From assembly GCA_020284085.1 (NCBI GenBank), contig JACEVL010000971.1:124001-188000 (forward strand): DNA of 64,000 nt, written 5' to 3'. This DNA is from Aporrectodea caliginosa (taxonomy: Eukaryota > Annelida > Clitellata > Crassiclitellata > Lumbricidae). This document shows positions 22,245 through 34,385 of the stretch, piece by piece. The position numbers and the translations under genes are program-made. The first letter of the stretch is position 1. The number at the start of each line of letters is the position of its first letter. Below the pieces are notes generated by a model that saw only the letters and a program-made list of their open reading frames with translations, ran no database searches and had not been told where the DNA came from.

Positions 22245-22400
22245 CGATGCTGCTTTATTTCAGAGATTTAAATCTCCGGCTGCACGGTCCTTGCACGGGG
22301 ACCTTAAATGGGGTGGCGTCCATTCAAATGGGCAGAGGGGTTGAAGGATCTCACCCGATCAATTCATTGGAAAATGAGCGGGGTCGAGGCCATAATTATA
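22245..22400 (+). repeat. TTTAAATCTCCGG-family repeat
   Basis: TTTCAGAGATTTAAATCTCC, then CACGGTCC..GCACGGGGACC, CCATTCAAA, and ATCTCACCCGATCAATTCAT. The same blocks cluster at 28,300-28,800. Confidence 0.7.
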
Positions 22401-22554
22401 CACGGTCGCTATAGAGAAACGCCAACATTTACATTTTACAACTGATAGAAAGTTTGTCGCCAAAAGATTAAACTTATTCAAGTTTAGTTCATAAAGTAAC
22501 CGGTGATGACGTAATCGAATGGTGATTAAATCTTTAATTTAGTTTCCTTTCACT

Positions 22555-22780
22555 ACTCTTTTGCTGGGAAACGAAGCTGTGAATGAACGCCGGCCAAAGA
22601 CAAGACGTGTTCCAGGAACAACATACTATCCAGCAGATGCTGATCGAAAAGAGTATCGGTCTTTAACAATCCCACAGGGTGTAACCATGGACGGTAATTA
22701 TTAGGGGGCAAATGAGCTCTCTACATGAGAGTGGCAGTTTGAAGCGGGTCGGACACGCTCAGATGTTTCACAAACAGGTA
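22555..22780 (-). mobile_element. L2-like LINE remnant
   Basis: CTGTGAATGAACGCCGGCCA, AAGACAAGACGTGT and ATCGGTCTTTAACA match 28,110-28,225. There the minus strand encodes a typical LINE C-terminal stretch (DTRLVFGRHSFTVAGPSIWN), so this copy is also on the minus strand. Confidence 0.6.
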
Positions 22781-23150
22781 GTTTAACTAACCTGGAAATG
22801 TATTCGCACAAATGTCTGGATATATCGTTTGCATACCTCCGATGGCTTCAGTAACCGAGTTCTGTAATCAGACACTCCTAGAACATGCGCTCTCATTGGC
22901 CACACCAGACTCAACCACCTGTGCGGTCAGTGGAACAAATGGTCAGTGATCCTTGTAAGATCAAAGGACTTCTGAGGCTTCGGCCGCCTTTGCCTTTAGC
23001 CGGTGGTTTTCGTTTCAGTATGACGTCATCCAACTAGAGTTACGTCATTTCCGTCTAGGATCTTGATGACTTTGAAGCAAGTAAGTTAAAAACAGACTTC
23101 CAAAAGAGAGCGGTAACTAGCGACGTTCACAGAGTGATTTGAAAGGATGA
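22781..23150. other. No recognised feature
   Basis: Unique-looking sequence before the long ATC array. Confidence 0.4.
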
Positions 23151-23198
23151 ATGATAATGACGACGATGCCGTGATGATCGTCGTCATCGTCGTTGTTG

Positions 23199-23616
<418 letters not shown>

Positions 23617-23815
23617 GCAACCAACTGTTGTTTTCTCTGTTCTTGGTCCAACAACCTGGAACGGGTTAACTGACACCTTCCAAACTGTTTTCAGTTTCAC
23701 CAACTGTTGAAGACTGATTCTTCCGTATGGCCTGGGTCGGAAGCGCCTCTGAGTAGGGATCTTGAAGGGGCGCTATATAAATTTTGATTGATTGATTGAT
23801 TGATGGATTGATTGA
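23617..23815 (+). mobile_element. L2-like LINE 3' end with GATT tail
   Basis: The frame after the array encodes FSVLGPTTWNGL, the conserved GP.xWN.L block of L2/CR1 reverse transcriptases. Then come GGAAGCGCCTCTGAGTAG, GGGGCGCTATATAAATT and a GATT array. Only the extreme 3' end remains. Confidence 0.8.
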
Positions 23816-24154
23816 TCATCACCGAAACAATCTTCATCGTCATAGTCATCCTCCTCCTCATTTAGTTTACGACTTATTATCATCTGTGCTTTCCAATCCT
23901 ACTGGCTATTCCTCAATTATCTCCTATCCTCTATTATCCACCTTAATCCTCGGCCATCCTCTCTGTGCTGCTCTGCCCTTCTCAACACATGCTTCTCTGT
24001 TTTCTCTCATCCTCCTCTGTGTCGCGTCGCTTGCTCCTCAACGTTCCCTTATTATCTTCCTCAATCCTTGTTTCCCATCCTCTCCTATCCTTTAACGCCT
24101 CATCCTCTATCCGCCTTCCACTATATCCTCCTGCTCTCTCCTCCTACATTGTAA

Positions 24155-24370
24155 TTGTAATTGAACATTTATATAAAGCCACTCAGAGATTCAGAGGCGC
24201 TCCCGACCCAAGTCAATACTGTCACTAACATATAAAATAGTCTTCATGCGTTTTCGGAACAGAGGAAGAGAAAGGCCGAGGAGCTCAAGACGCAATTCAT
24301 GCGGAAGATGGCTCCAACTGGAGGGACCGACATAAGCAAAGCTTCTGGATTGAGCAGTTGCACCGCGTAT
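24155..24370 (-). mobile_element. LINE/SINE 3' fragment with ATTACA tail
   Basis: Minus strand: TCGGTCCCTCCAGTTGGAGC resembles a decayed GP..W segment, then GGGAGCGCCTCTGA, TATATAAATGTTC and AATTACAATTACA. Confidence 0.65.
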
Positions 24371-24469
24371 GCGGGGAACAACCAGAAGGCCTCTTCTGTA
24401 CCTTCTGATCCACTTTCATCTTCCTCAATCCTCTTCTAACGTCCTCCTCTACCCTCCTCTATCTTTTTC

Positions 24470-24872
<403 letters not shown>

Positions 24873-25171
24873 ACACCCCTATGTTTCTCTCTTCTCCATC
24901 TTCCTCCTTCCTCTCTCCTTCTCCTTTACTATCCTCTTATAACCTCTTCCTCCTATTGTCTCATTCAATCCTCCTCTATCCTTTTCCTCCCTTTCTCCTT
25001 CTCAGCCTCTATCTTCCTCAATCGTCCTCTCTCTTTCTTCTCGATCGTTCTCTCTCCTCACATTCCACATGTCTTGTCACACATCATTCTCGCGCATTCG
25101 CTTCCATTCGAGTCATCCATCCATCTCAGTCACATCTCGCCCTACATTCAAACTGGACCACAACAAACCAC

Positions 25172-25251
25172 ACACACCCACACACACACACACACACAGA
25201 TATACACACACACACACACACACACTCTCACACACACACACACACACACAT

Positions 25252-25288
<37 letters not shown>

Positions 25289-25430
25289 TATATACACACA
25301 CATACACACACACACACATACACACAATATAGTTTCTGCCAAAAATGAAGAATTTAAAACGTAAACATGCCTTATATTCCCGTTCTAAATTCTTCAGTTC
25401 AAACTTGATTATATACATGTATACACACAT

Positions 25431-25497
<67 letters not shown>
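25172..25497. repeat. (CA)n and (TG)n in inverted arrangement
   Basis: A CA-rich array at 25,172-25,325 is followed 110 bp later by a TG array of about 33 units at 25,433-25,497. The two can pair as a large imperfect stem. Confidence 0.95.
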
Positions 25498-25499
<2 letters not shown>

Positions 25500-25885
25500 T
25501 TTAAATTGAATGATAGCGCAAGATTTTGTGTATATATATATATACATATATAATTATACAAAAGATAATCTCCTATTATTGAAGGGTCTCAGATTTAATG
25601 CAAAGGTATATTATGCAGATAAATAGGCCCCATATATATATATTTGGTTCATCACAGAAGTATATATATATATATACGTTCGAGATACATAAATACATGC
25701 ATGTATGTCTGTGTGTAAAATATACAGAACACATAATATATATGATGCTTGTGTATATATGGGGGTCAGGTATGTGGGGGTCATCTGTAAGGGGTTTTCA
25801 TCGCTTACTGTTAGTGCATCGTGAGGCTATCGTGGGAGGGCATCTGCCCCTCGTTTCTGCTGCAGGACCAGCATCAACAAGATCT
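25498..25885. other. AT-rich, no gene
   Basis: Short TATA-type arrays at about 25,530-25,545 and 25,660-25,676; no coding evidence. Confidence 0.4.
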
Positions 25886-25889
25886 TCCG

Positions 25890-26185
25890 CATCAGGAAGA
25901 GGGAGAGGAGAGGAAGGAGGAGGAGGAGGCAAGTGGAGAAGGATGAGAAGAAGGAGGAGGAGAGGAGAAATGAGGAGAAGAAGGAGGGTGGAAAGGAGAA
26001 GGAGAAGAGAGAAGGAGGAGGAGAAGAAGGAGGAGGAGAATAAGAAGGAAAAGGAGGAGGAGGAGAAGAAGGAGGTGGAGAAGAATAAGGAGTATGGGAG
26101 GAGGAGGAAAGGAGGAGGAGGAGGAAAAGGTGAAGGAGAGGGAGGAGGAGAACAAGAAGGGGAGGATGAGAATAAAGAGGAGTAG
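25890..26185. repeat. GGA/GAA purine tract
   Basis: Degenerate GGA/AAG trinucleotides, nearly pure purine on the plus strand. Confidence 0.9.
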
Positions 26186-26399
26186 CTAAGGAGTAGATAA
26201 GACGAGTGGACCTCCAATGGGGTAGCACCATCGTAAATCAATTACATACTTGGAAAGGTGGGGTGTCAGAGGGGTCAGCCACCCACCCCTGTAGGTCGTC
26301 TCCCTCTCTTCCTCTTCCGTTGATAACCCCTGCGGCCACAGACGCACCCCCGATGATGATGATGGGCAGTCGGGATGTCCGCTTCCCTCTTAGTCTGTT

Positions 26400-26835
26400 G
26401 TCTCTTCTGTGTCGCTACGTGTCCTCCTGTCTCCGTCTCCGTCTATGCCTCTGTGCCTCTGCCTGTCACTCCCTCTTTACCTGTCTATGTAGCCGTTCGT
26501 TTGTCTACGTCTGTTCATTGCTGTATCCGCCTCTTGTCCTCTGTCTGCGTCTGTCTCTTTGTCTCTCTCTGTCCTTGTCCATTTTTCTGTCCATCTGTCT
26601 CTGTCTCTGTGTATCTCTGTCTGTGTGTCTCTGTCCCCTGTCTCTCTCTACCTCTTTCTCTCTGTCGCTGTCTCTCTGTCTCTGCCTCTCTGTCTCTGTC
26701 TATCTCTGTCTGTCTCTGGCTATCTGTGCGTCTCTGTGTCTGTCTGTGTCTGTGTCTGTGCCTGTGCCTGTGCCTGTGTCTGTCTGTTTATCTGTCTGTC
26801 TGTCTGTGTCTATCTGTCTGTCTGTCAGTCTACCT
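26400..26835. repeat. TCTG/TCTC tract
   Basis: A long degenerate pyrimidine-rich array that becomes regular TGTC at 26,770-26,830. Confidence 0.9.
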
Positions 26836-27034
26836 TTTCTTCTCATCGAGATCCTTTGTGCGCGTACGTGTGGCTGAGTTCAACAGAGGGCATCAATGAA
26901 ACAAGATAAGAAACGATGACCCGAAACGTGGAGGGGGAAGGGAGCTTTGACCTCCCGCCCTGAAATACCTCAAATGCCATTCACATGCTTAGTGAAGGCG
27001 GTTAAGGGGCAGCACACTCGTTTCAACGTTTGTA

Positions 27035-27265
27035 TTGAAACTCGTAATCGTAATCGTAATCCAGAGATTTCTATAGCGCCCTAAGAAGCGAAGTCGCAGA
27101 ACCCAGCTTATTTACAGGTGCTCAGTCAAAATAAAATCGATAGGCAGGTAAGGTCAAATCGGTTCCAGGTCAAGGTTGCAGACGTCGTAGTCGTAATGGT
27201 AGGTTGCAAACTTCTGAAGCGCCACTCGAAAAGCCAAATGCAGGGCACCAGCTTATTCACGAGTG
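27035..27265 (-). repeat. Two GATTAC-type LINE/SINE tails
   Basis: Minus strand, right to left: TCACTCGTGAATAAGCTGGT to GGCGCTTCAGAAG and ACGACTACG; then TTTTGACTGAGCACCTGTAA, GGGCGCTATAGAAATCTCTG and a GATTAC array at 27,045-27,060. Confidence 0.6.
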
Positions 27266-27534
27266 ATACAATGATTACAATGACCGTACAGTGGAAGAAA
27301 AGGCAGCTATCATAGTTTGAAAACGACAATAAAATTGATGTTGTTAAAGAATGCTAAAGCAATTACTAATTAATAACAAGTACTATGTAACCATTACTAA
27401 TGAACAGGTACCAATTAACAAGTACTAGTAAACATATACTAATTGACAAGTACTATTTTACAAGTACTAATTAACATCCTGACAGATAATAATTAACAAA
27501 CAGATGCCGATGTACAAACCCTATAAGAGCTAAT

Positions 27535-27789
27535 CAGTGCTTTTTCAGGGGACCAGGTCCGGAACGGCGTTCCGGTACCTTTTTTCAGCTATTAAAAAAT
27601 AATTTCGTTAATTTAAATTTTTAATAAAAATTTAATAAAATTATTTATATACTTTAATTTAATGTAAGTGCTTTCAGTGTTTATTGATACTGATATAATG
27701 AAACATAAATATTAGCATAAAAATATGCCCCTATGATTGTACTGAATTAACAAGTTGAGTTCCGAACCTTTTTTCTAGAAAAAGCACTG
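27535..27789. mobile_element. hAT-type MITE, 255 bp
   Basis: Terminal repeats CAGTGCTTTTTC and GAAAAAGCACTG are perfect over 12 bp. A perfect 8-bp duplication, GAGCTAAT, flanks the element at 27,527-27,534 and 27,790-27,797. The interior is very AT-rich and has no transposase. Confidence 0.9.
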
Positions 27790-27804
27790 GAGCTAATGCT
27801 TACG

Positions 27805-27940
27805 GGCAGAGGCGTTGCCATACTAAAAATTTCTGGAGGGGGTTTAAAGTTTTTAAAGGGGTGTCCATTAAAATTGTCGTATTTTTCTACATTGTTAATT
27901 TTTAATAACAGTAATACATTTAAAATGACCGTCCATACAC
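27805..27940. repeat. Repeat shared with 50,155-50,290
   Basis: CAGAGGCGTTGCC resembles a hAT-type end. GGGTGTCCATTAAA, TATTTTTCTACATTGTT and TAACAGTAATACATTTA recur, diverged, near 50,205-50,245. The second terminus was not found here. Confidence 0.45.
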
Positions 27941-28039
27941 AGTTTAGAAGTGCATATTGAAGTTGGAGAAACATTAAGAGCCTAACTAGACTAAGTTGAA
28001 CTGCATGGACTATACTGGAGCTTTAAGTTTTCCGAGTAC

Positions 28040-28300
28040 GTTTAGATATAGTCTGTCTCTCGGTTAGGAAAGTTGCGAACATGAGGCAGTGGAGAGTTCC
28101 AGATGGAGGGACCGGCAACTGTGAATGAATGCCGGCCAAAGACAAGACGTGTATCAGGAGCAACATACTTTTCAGCACATGCTGATCGAGAGAGAAATCG
28201 GCCTTTAACAGTGTTACAAAGACCCGCTTTGCTACATTTGTTAGAGCTCACATCCCATGGGTCTATGCGCGTATACAGATGGCCTTTGCCTCCCAATAGT
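28040..28300 (-). mobile_element. L2-like LINE C-terminal remnant
   Basis: The minus frame encodes DTRLVFGRHSFTVAGPSIWN and LPHVRNF, the C-terminal block found after the RT in L2/CR1 elements. It is isolated and decayed. Confidence 0.7.
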
Positions 28301-28930
28301 GGCTTATTTCAGAGATTTAAATCTCCGGCTAGCACGGTCCGTACACGGAAACCCAAATGGTGTGGCACCCATTCAAACGGTGTTAATCTATATGCCATGA
28401 TGTGTATGACCTGAGTTTTTCTATGGCGGCCTTATGGCCCGGTTCTGCTCGGCTTTCAACGAATTGATCGGATGAAATCCTTCACCACCGCTCTCCGTTT
28501 GAGTGGGTACCGCGTTAATCTAAGATCTCCAGGTTTGAACCGTGATAGAGCGACCGCATGGACTCGATCCCAATCATTTTTCAATGAATTAACCGGGTGA
28601 GATCCTTCCCCACCGCTGCCCCTTTGAATGGATGCCACGCCATTTAAGTTCCCCGTGTACGGACCGCGCTCTGGCTACCACATGGCATGGCTCTTGCTAA
28701 TTTTTCAATGAATTGATCGGGTGAGATCCTTCCCCACAGCTGCCCGTTTGAATAACCGGGTGCCAAGCCATTTAATGTCCCCGTGAAACCATGTCCATTT
28801 AAATGTACCAAGACACCATATACTTTCCGGCAGCTGCTGATCGAAGAGACTTTAACAGACCCACAGGGTGTGACCGTGAATGGCAAGTTGGGCTGATATA
28901 CAGGTACAAACCCAGCCGTGCATTGCGACG
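28300..28930. repeat. Cluster of TTTAAATCTCCGG-family repeats
   Basis: One plus-oriented copy lies at 28,306-28,380 and three minus-oriented copies at about 28,450-28,530, 28,575-28,680 and 28,690-28,800. Each carries TTCAATGAATTGATCGGGTG, GATCCTTCCCCACCGCTGCC-like and CCATTTAA..TCCCCGTG blocks. A further LINE-like piece lies at 28,830-28,900. Confidence 0.7.
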
Positions 28931-29109
28931 GGGAGAGTAAGACCCTCCCCAGGCGTTGACCCAATGAGTGTCGGGGTCCTTCACTTGGTCGCCTGCCCTC
29001 CTCTCATCATCAGTACGATCGACGAACTGGGATAAAAAAAAGGGGTTCGAGACATCAGACAACATGAGCAGGTGATCGCTGACTTGAGAAGGACACGGGA
29101 ATTTGAATG

Positions 29110-29225
29110 ACACGTCCTCTTGGCATATACATACATAGTTACATACATACACACATATATACATACATATATATACATGGCATATATATACATACATATA
29201 TATACATATATATATATATAACAAT
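29110..29225. repeat. CATA/TATA tract
   Basis: Interrupted ATAC and AT arrays next to the mariner element. Confidence 0.85.
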
Positions 29226-29259
29226 ATAATACCAATACACGAATAGACACACGTATATA

Positions 29260-30038
29260 CACGGTGATTCATTAAAAAACGTCCCCCTGCATATTTCACT
29301 GTAACTCCGTCAAATGTCATGCTATGTGAAAGAAATTTTAAAGGAAGACAGAGGAGTTATTTCTAAACATTAGGAAAGTTAAAGTTTATGTTCAAATTGA
29401 CCCCCTTTGGAAGCTACGCATGCGCGAAGACGAGTACGCCACTGTTTGACTGATTCATCAATGATGCGCTGATCCATTTCGTCCCATGCCTCCACAATTC
29501 GACTTCGCAACTCACTGACATCACATATTCGAGATCTGTAGACCTTCTCTTGCATGACACTCCATGTCTTATAGTCCACTGGATTTAAATCAGGGCTGTT
29601 GGGTGGCCACAAAGTAGGCGGGATGAAATCAGGTGTTTCAGTTTCCAGTAACGCAACAGTGTCCCGTGCTCTGTGCGCAGGAGCGCTATCCTGCTGGAAG
29701 ATGAAATACTCATCGGTAATGTCACGAATGTCTGGTAAAAGGCCCTGTTTTAGTAGAACCTCTCTGTAATATTGTCCATTGACCGTAATTTTTATTCTTT
29801 CTTAGAAATGTTATAGCATGTTTATCTTCTTCGGTAAACACCATTTTGTCGAGATAGTCGTGACGTCATTAGTTTCGTCATTCGCGTTACGTCATTTTGG
29901 CTTTGAATGTGAAACAATTTATGTAGCACATAGCTAGAGCATCAAGCGTCATTGTTCTGAAATTTCAATAAAATTGATGGTCATCTACATGAGTTATGCT
30001 AACTTATGTAGGGGGACGTTTTTTAATGAATCACCGTG
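29260..30038 (-). mobile_element. Mariner-like element, 779 bp, internally deleted
   Basis: Bases 29,260-29,288 and 30,010-30,038 are perfect 29-bp inverted repeats beginning CACGGTGATTCATTAAAAAA, and the element is flanked by TA on both sides. The identity continues through the flanking TATATA for 35 bp in total. TA duplication, inverted ends and a D,D-type transposase fragment together make this a Tc1/mariner-superfamily element. Intact ends suggest a recent copy that could still be mobilised in trans. Confidence 0.92.
29379..29844 (-). pseudogene. Mariner transposase with internal deletion
   Basis: A start codon at 29,844 opens MVFTEEDKHAITFLRKNK, a plausible transposase N-terminus. The following sequence is in another frame and encodes ITVNGQYYREVLL, then FIFQQDSAPAHRA with the second catalytic Asp, then WPPNSPDLNPVDY with the third catalytic Asp, and runs to a stop at about 29,379. 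The DNA-binding helix-turn-helix region and the first catalytic Asp are missing, so a single deletion of several hundred bases joined the N-terminus to the catalytic half out of frame. It cannot make active enzyme. Confidence 0.9.
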
Positions 30039-30044
30039 TATATA

Positions 30045-30183
30045 TATTGTTTATATACAAGACTATAATGATATCATATATTTATATGTGGCCTTTTATA
30101 TATTATACATTTTTATGTATTAAGAGCCATTTAAATGTCTGGGTCTTTAAGTGTGTATACATATATATATATGAGGTTCATAG

Positions 30184-30216
<33 letters not shown>

Positions 30217-30710
30217 CACATATATACGCCTAATGATAATATTTCAATATACGAACATCATGTTGACGTGATGTACAGTAGACAGCTCAATACATGTATG
30301 TACGTATAGAGTAAGGTCGTGCGTCCGCCCGTCAAAAGACCCGGCGACAACTTGGAGAGGTTCTAAAGACCGTGAGGGAAGGGGGTTGCCGAGGGGTGCT
30401 AGGGTGTTTGGCGTAGGCCGACGCGTGCCCTCCTTTGTCTACCCCTGCCCCCGTTAGGTCCCCTCTCTCTCTGTCTCTGTCCACGGTCGGCTGGAGGGCT
30501 CGGCTGTCGTCTCCTGCTCCTTGCAGCTGCCCTGTCTAGCCGAAGACGACGACGTGTCGTTGCTCTTCCTTTGTCCCGAGAGGAGTGCGACCGACTTAGG
30601 TGCGCGCCAGCACCTGCTCATCACGGCCCCCTCTATTTCACCCCACCCCCAATTCCTATAGAGGACATCCATCTATATGCACTTCATTGTATGTGTATAT
30701 ATTTAGATCC
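30045..30710. other. AT-rich then mixed sequence, no gene
   Basis: A TA array lies at 30,185-30,212. The rest is unique-looking and shows no supported frame. Confidence 0.4.
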
Positions 30711-30719
30711 GTATAGGAT

Positions 30720-30995
30720 AAGAGGCAGAGAGACTGAAACAGAGAGAGCAAAACAGAGCAAGAGAGAGAGAGAGACAGACAGAGAGATAGACAGACAGAC
30801 AGACAGACAGAAAAGCATACAATCAGAGAGACACACAGAGGTATACAGGGAGAGACGGGGATATGGATATTGATAGAGATAGAAATAAACTGACAGAGAG
30901 AGATATATAGATAGTTAAAGAGAGCGACAGAGACACAGACAGAGACAGACAGATACAGACAGAGCGAGAGATAAAGAGAGAAACAAAGAGAAAGA
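30720..30995. repeat. GACA/GAGA tract
   Basis: Purine-rich array with a regular GACA core at about 30,790-30,810. Confidence 0.9.
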
Positions 30996-31204
30996 CTCTT
31001 TTTTATCGTCGTTGTCATGATGAACTCGTGACAGATGCGTCGTAAACTTTGAGAGTCGTTGACACTATTCAGGAATTGTGTTGTCAACGAAGTCTCTCGT
31101 TTCGCTCAGTGAACTTGAGAAGGAGACTCAGACTAGGTTTAGGCGCATTACAGGCAACCTTAAAAAGCGGTAGACTGGTGATTTAGGTACTTAGCTTAGT
31201 ATCA

Positions 31205-31295
31205 TGTACTCCAATGTTCTAATGAAGACTCTAATGTTCTAATGAAGACTCTAATGTTCTAATGAGGACTGTGATGTTCTAGTGAAGTCTCTGAC
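31205..31295. repeat. 20-bp minisatellite
   Basis: About four tandem units of ATGTTCTAATGAAGACTCTA; the last is diverged. Confidence 0.9.
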
Positions 31296-31570
31296 GCTCT
31301 AAGTATACATATGAAGAAGAAAGAAAGGTAAACCCTCAGATAACCTAAAAAACAGACAAACCTATGGTAACCTAGGTAAACCCATAGAAAGAGAGAATCT
31401 AGGATTCTAGGTAATCCAGGAACCTAGCAAAATCCAGTTTTCCAACTAGACCAAGATAAAATATCGACCTGTTTCAAAATCGTCAAAGAAAAGGCGAGTG
31501 TTTATAGTGCTCATAAGTTTTCGAGATACGACACAAGTAACAGTTCTTAACGTCTTGAAAACTAAAGATC

Positions 31571-32350
31571 ATTTGGCTGGGCACCCGGCAGCAGCTTGCT
31601 AAGCTTGATTTAGCCACCCTTGCTGCTGAATTCCCCAGTTACACTTTCTCTGCTACTGTTCGCGACCTTGGCCTCATACTGGACCAAGAACTTACTCCTG
31701 CTCCTCATCTCCATAGTCTTAGCCGCAATTGCTTTTACCAGTTGCGTCAGCTTCGCACCGTCGCACGGTCGCTGACTCCCAGTGCTGCAACCACTTTACT
31801 GCATTCCTTTGTCTGTGCTCGACTTGACATCTGCTCTTCTCTTTACTCCGGCCTACCGTCTTGTCGGTTGGCGTGCCTCGACCGGGTGCTCCGCTCTGCG
31901 GCGCGCCTTATTGGCCGAATACCCAAATTCGGCCATGTATCCAACTACATGCTGGAAACCTTACGCTGGCTCCCTATCCGCCAGCGCATTGCGTATAGGA
32001 TCGCCTCCCTGGTGTGGCGATGTCAGTTGGGCCTTGCCCCATCCTATCTGCGGGACCTCTGTCGTCCCGTATCGGGCGCCCAGGGTAGTCGCTCCCTTCG
32101 CTCCTCTGAGAGGGGGGTGCTCACAGTCCCGTTTGCCCGCACAGCTGCTATGCAAAATCGTGCTTTCTCAGTGGTGGGCCCAACCGTCTGGAATGGGCTG
32201 CCCTTGGAATTGCGTCTGCTTCCCAGAACGCTCTCTGACTTATTCTATGTTAACCTGAAAACTGTTCTTTTGGCCGTGCTGGAGTCGGGAGCACCTCTGA
32301 GTAGTTACCTTGAAGAGGTGCTATATAAATCTCCTGAATGAATGAATGAA
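31571..32350 (+). mobile_element. L2-like LINE 3' end, copy A
   Basis: An open frame from about 31,571 to 32,341 encodes the C-terminal half of an L2/CR1-type reverse transcriptase protein: IWLGTRQQLAKL, VRDLGLILD, YQLRQLRTV, LDRVLRSAARLIGRI, PIRQRIAYR, APSYLRDLCRPV and RAFSVVGPTVWNGLPLELR. It ends in GAGCACCTCTGAGTAG, GTGCTATATAAAT and GAATGAATGAAT. The 5' truncation removed the endonuclease and RT core. The remaining frame has no stop, so the insertion is fairly young. Confidence 0.88.
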
Positions 32351-32509
32351 TAAATAAAAGCCTCCACCACGCAAAATTTCGCACCCTTTATTCACAAGTA
32401 GACGAAGATACAAATTTGGACCCTTTTCCAAATAAACCAAGGTAAAATTTCAAAATTTGAACCATATTTCCAAGTTGACTAAGGTCAAATTTAGACCATA
32501 CATGTATTT

Positions 32510-32680
32510 CCTCGCTCTATGATCTTAACTGGGACTCTGGGGTTACTTCTGTCTCTTCCCGTACTCTGGAGACTTTTCTTTTCTCGTGGGGTTTTCGTAC
32601 TGGGAGCGCCTCTGATTAGGTCGTACTGTGAGAGGCGCTTTAGAAATCCGTAATTACAATTACATTTACAATTACAAATA
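32510..32680 (+). mobile_element. LINE/SINE 3' tail with ATTACA end
   Basis: ACTGGGAGCGCCTCTGATTA, AGAGGCGCTTTAGAAATCCG, then AATTACAATTACA. It directly abuts the next LINE. Confidence 0.7.
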
Positions 32681-33650
32681 TGGCGTCTCAGAGGCTTCTG
32701 CACCAACTATTTGCTGATGATGTGCAAGCCTACATCCACACCCATTCGGCGGATGCGGTGGCTACTGTAAGCCAGATGTGTCTGACTATGGATGTCCTCT
32801 CTTCTTGGATGGCCTCCAATCGGCTACTCTTAAATCCGTCTAAAACACAACTTATTTGGTTGGGTGGCCGTAGGCAACTTCAGGGTATCGACTTTTCCCA
32901 ACTTACCTTGCTCTTTCCTCACATAACCTTTTCCGTCACAGTTCGTGATCTGGGGCTTACTCTTGACTCTGAGCTTACTTTGTCTCAACATGTGAACCTG
33001 GTTGCACGAAGTTGTTATTATCAACTTCGTCAGCTTCGAGTGGTCTCTCGCTCTCTCTCTCTCAGGATGCGGTCGTGGTCCTTGTTCACGCCTTTGTTAC
33101 CAGTCGAATTGACAACTGTTGCTCCCTACTTGCTGGCCTTCCTCTTGGGGTTCTGGGGCGACGAGATCGAGTTCTACGCTCGGCTGCTCGTCTCATTGGA
33201 CGACTTCCTAAGTTCTCTCCTGTCTCTGCATACATACGTGATGTGTTGCACTGGCTGCCTATCTCTCAGCGGATCTCATACCGCACTGCTGCTGTAGTTT
33301 CTCGCTGCGTTCTTGGCTGTGCTCCGTCTTACTTGCGTGATCTTTGCCGCCCAGTGTCCGACGTTGCAGCGCGTCGGGCGCTTCGTTCTACGACGAGGGG
33401 TGAGCTCCTAGTTCCACGGGCACGCTTGGCTATTAAGCAGCGCCGTGCTTTTTCGGTTGTGGGACCTTCCACCTGGAATGACCTCCCGCTTAAGCTCCGC
33501 TCTTTACTTGTGAGCCAACCGGCAGGGTTATATACAAGTCGCTCAAGTCTTTTTTCTTTAGTCGTGGCTGGGCCGGGATCGCTTCTGAGTAGCTTCTTGA
33601 AGAGGCGCTATATAAATGCTCTGAATGAATGAATGAATGAAATATCTTTC
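32681..33650 (+). mobile_element. L2-like LINE 3' end, copy B
   Basis: The first frame keeps the catalytic LFADDVQAY and then LLLNPSKTQLIWLGG and VRDLGLTLD. Near 33,050-33,065 a CT run in a Ser/Leu codon stretch has changed length, and homology continues in the next frame (DRVLRSAARLIGRLPKFSPV, LRDLCRPVSDV, RAFSVVGPSTWNDLPLKLR) to a stop at 33,632. The tail is GCTTCTGAGTAG, GGCGCTATATAAATG and GAATGAATGAATG. It differs from copy A and resembles the copy at 39,217. Confidence 0.88.
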
Positions 33651-33889
33651 CGACTAGAACAAGGTAATATCCGGACCTTTTTTCAACTAGACCAATTTAA
33701 AATTCTGAACCATTTTTTGCCAAATAGACCGACGTAACTCTTTTCCTACTAGACCAAGGTGAAATTCGGACGTTTTCCCAAGCAGACTAAAGTAAAATTG
33801 GGACCTCTTTCCAACTCGTCCAAGGTAAGATGTTGATTACTCTTTCTTTGTCCGCTAGACCTCCGTAAAATTTGGACTCGTCAACTCCT

Positions 33890-34140
33890 GAACACATACA
33901 TCTATTATAGGTCCAGATAAATATAAAAAAACGACAAGCTAAGGTCATTAAGCATATAAATAATCACATAAACGACTGTACATGTCTATTCATTTAGGCT
34001 CATAATTTACAGGTTCATTCATTTAGGCCCATAAGCCTATAAGGCCTTCTTATAAGCACAAAGGCACGCGACAGCGTGTAAGGACTAAAATAAGATGTTG
34101 TTTGCTCGTACAGTAGGCCTATATGCCTAAACTTAACTTT
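33890..34140. other. No recognised feature
   Basis: AT-rich sequence with repeated CATAAG..TATAAG words; no gene. Confidence 0.35.
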
Positions 34141-34149
34141 AAATATTGG

Positions 34150-34352
34150 ACCAACATGCATATATATATATATTCGATATATATAATATATATATACATT
34201 GATATTAGATATATGTATTTATAAACGCAAATCATATGATTAGTACACATAATGTATATATATATATATATGGATCACTGAGACGGGTATATACTTTATG
34301 CCCTATAAATATAAATATATAGGGCCTATATATATATTTATATATTTGCAAA

Positions 34353-34383
<31 letters not shown>

Positions 34384-34385
34384 CG
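34150..34385. repeat. Clustered (AT)n tracts
   Basis: Several short TA arrays separated by AT-rich spacers. Confidence 0.85.

Larger units (their letters stand above)
31435..33885. repeat. Minisatellite split by two LINE insertions
   Basis: A unit near TTTCCAACTAGACCAAGGTA plus AAATTTGGACC recurs at 31,435-31,475, at 32,365-32,505 (three to four diverged units) and at 33,640-33,885 (six to seven). L2-like LINE sequence occupies the two gaps, which suggests insertion into one ancestral array. Confidence 0.75.
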
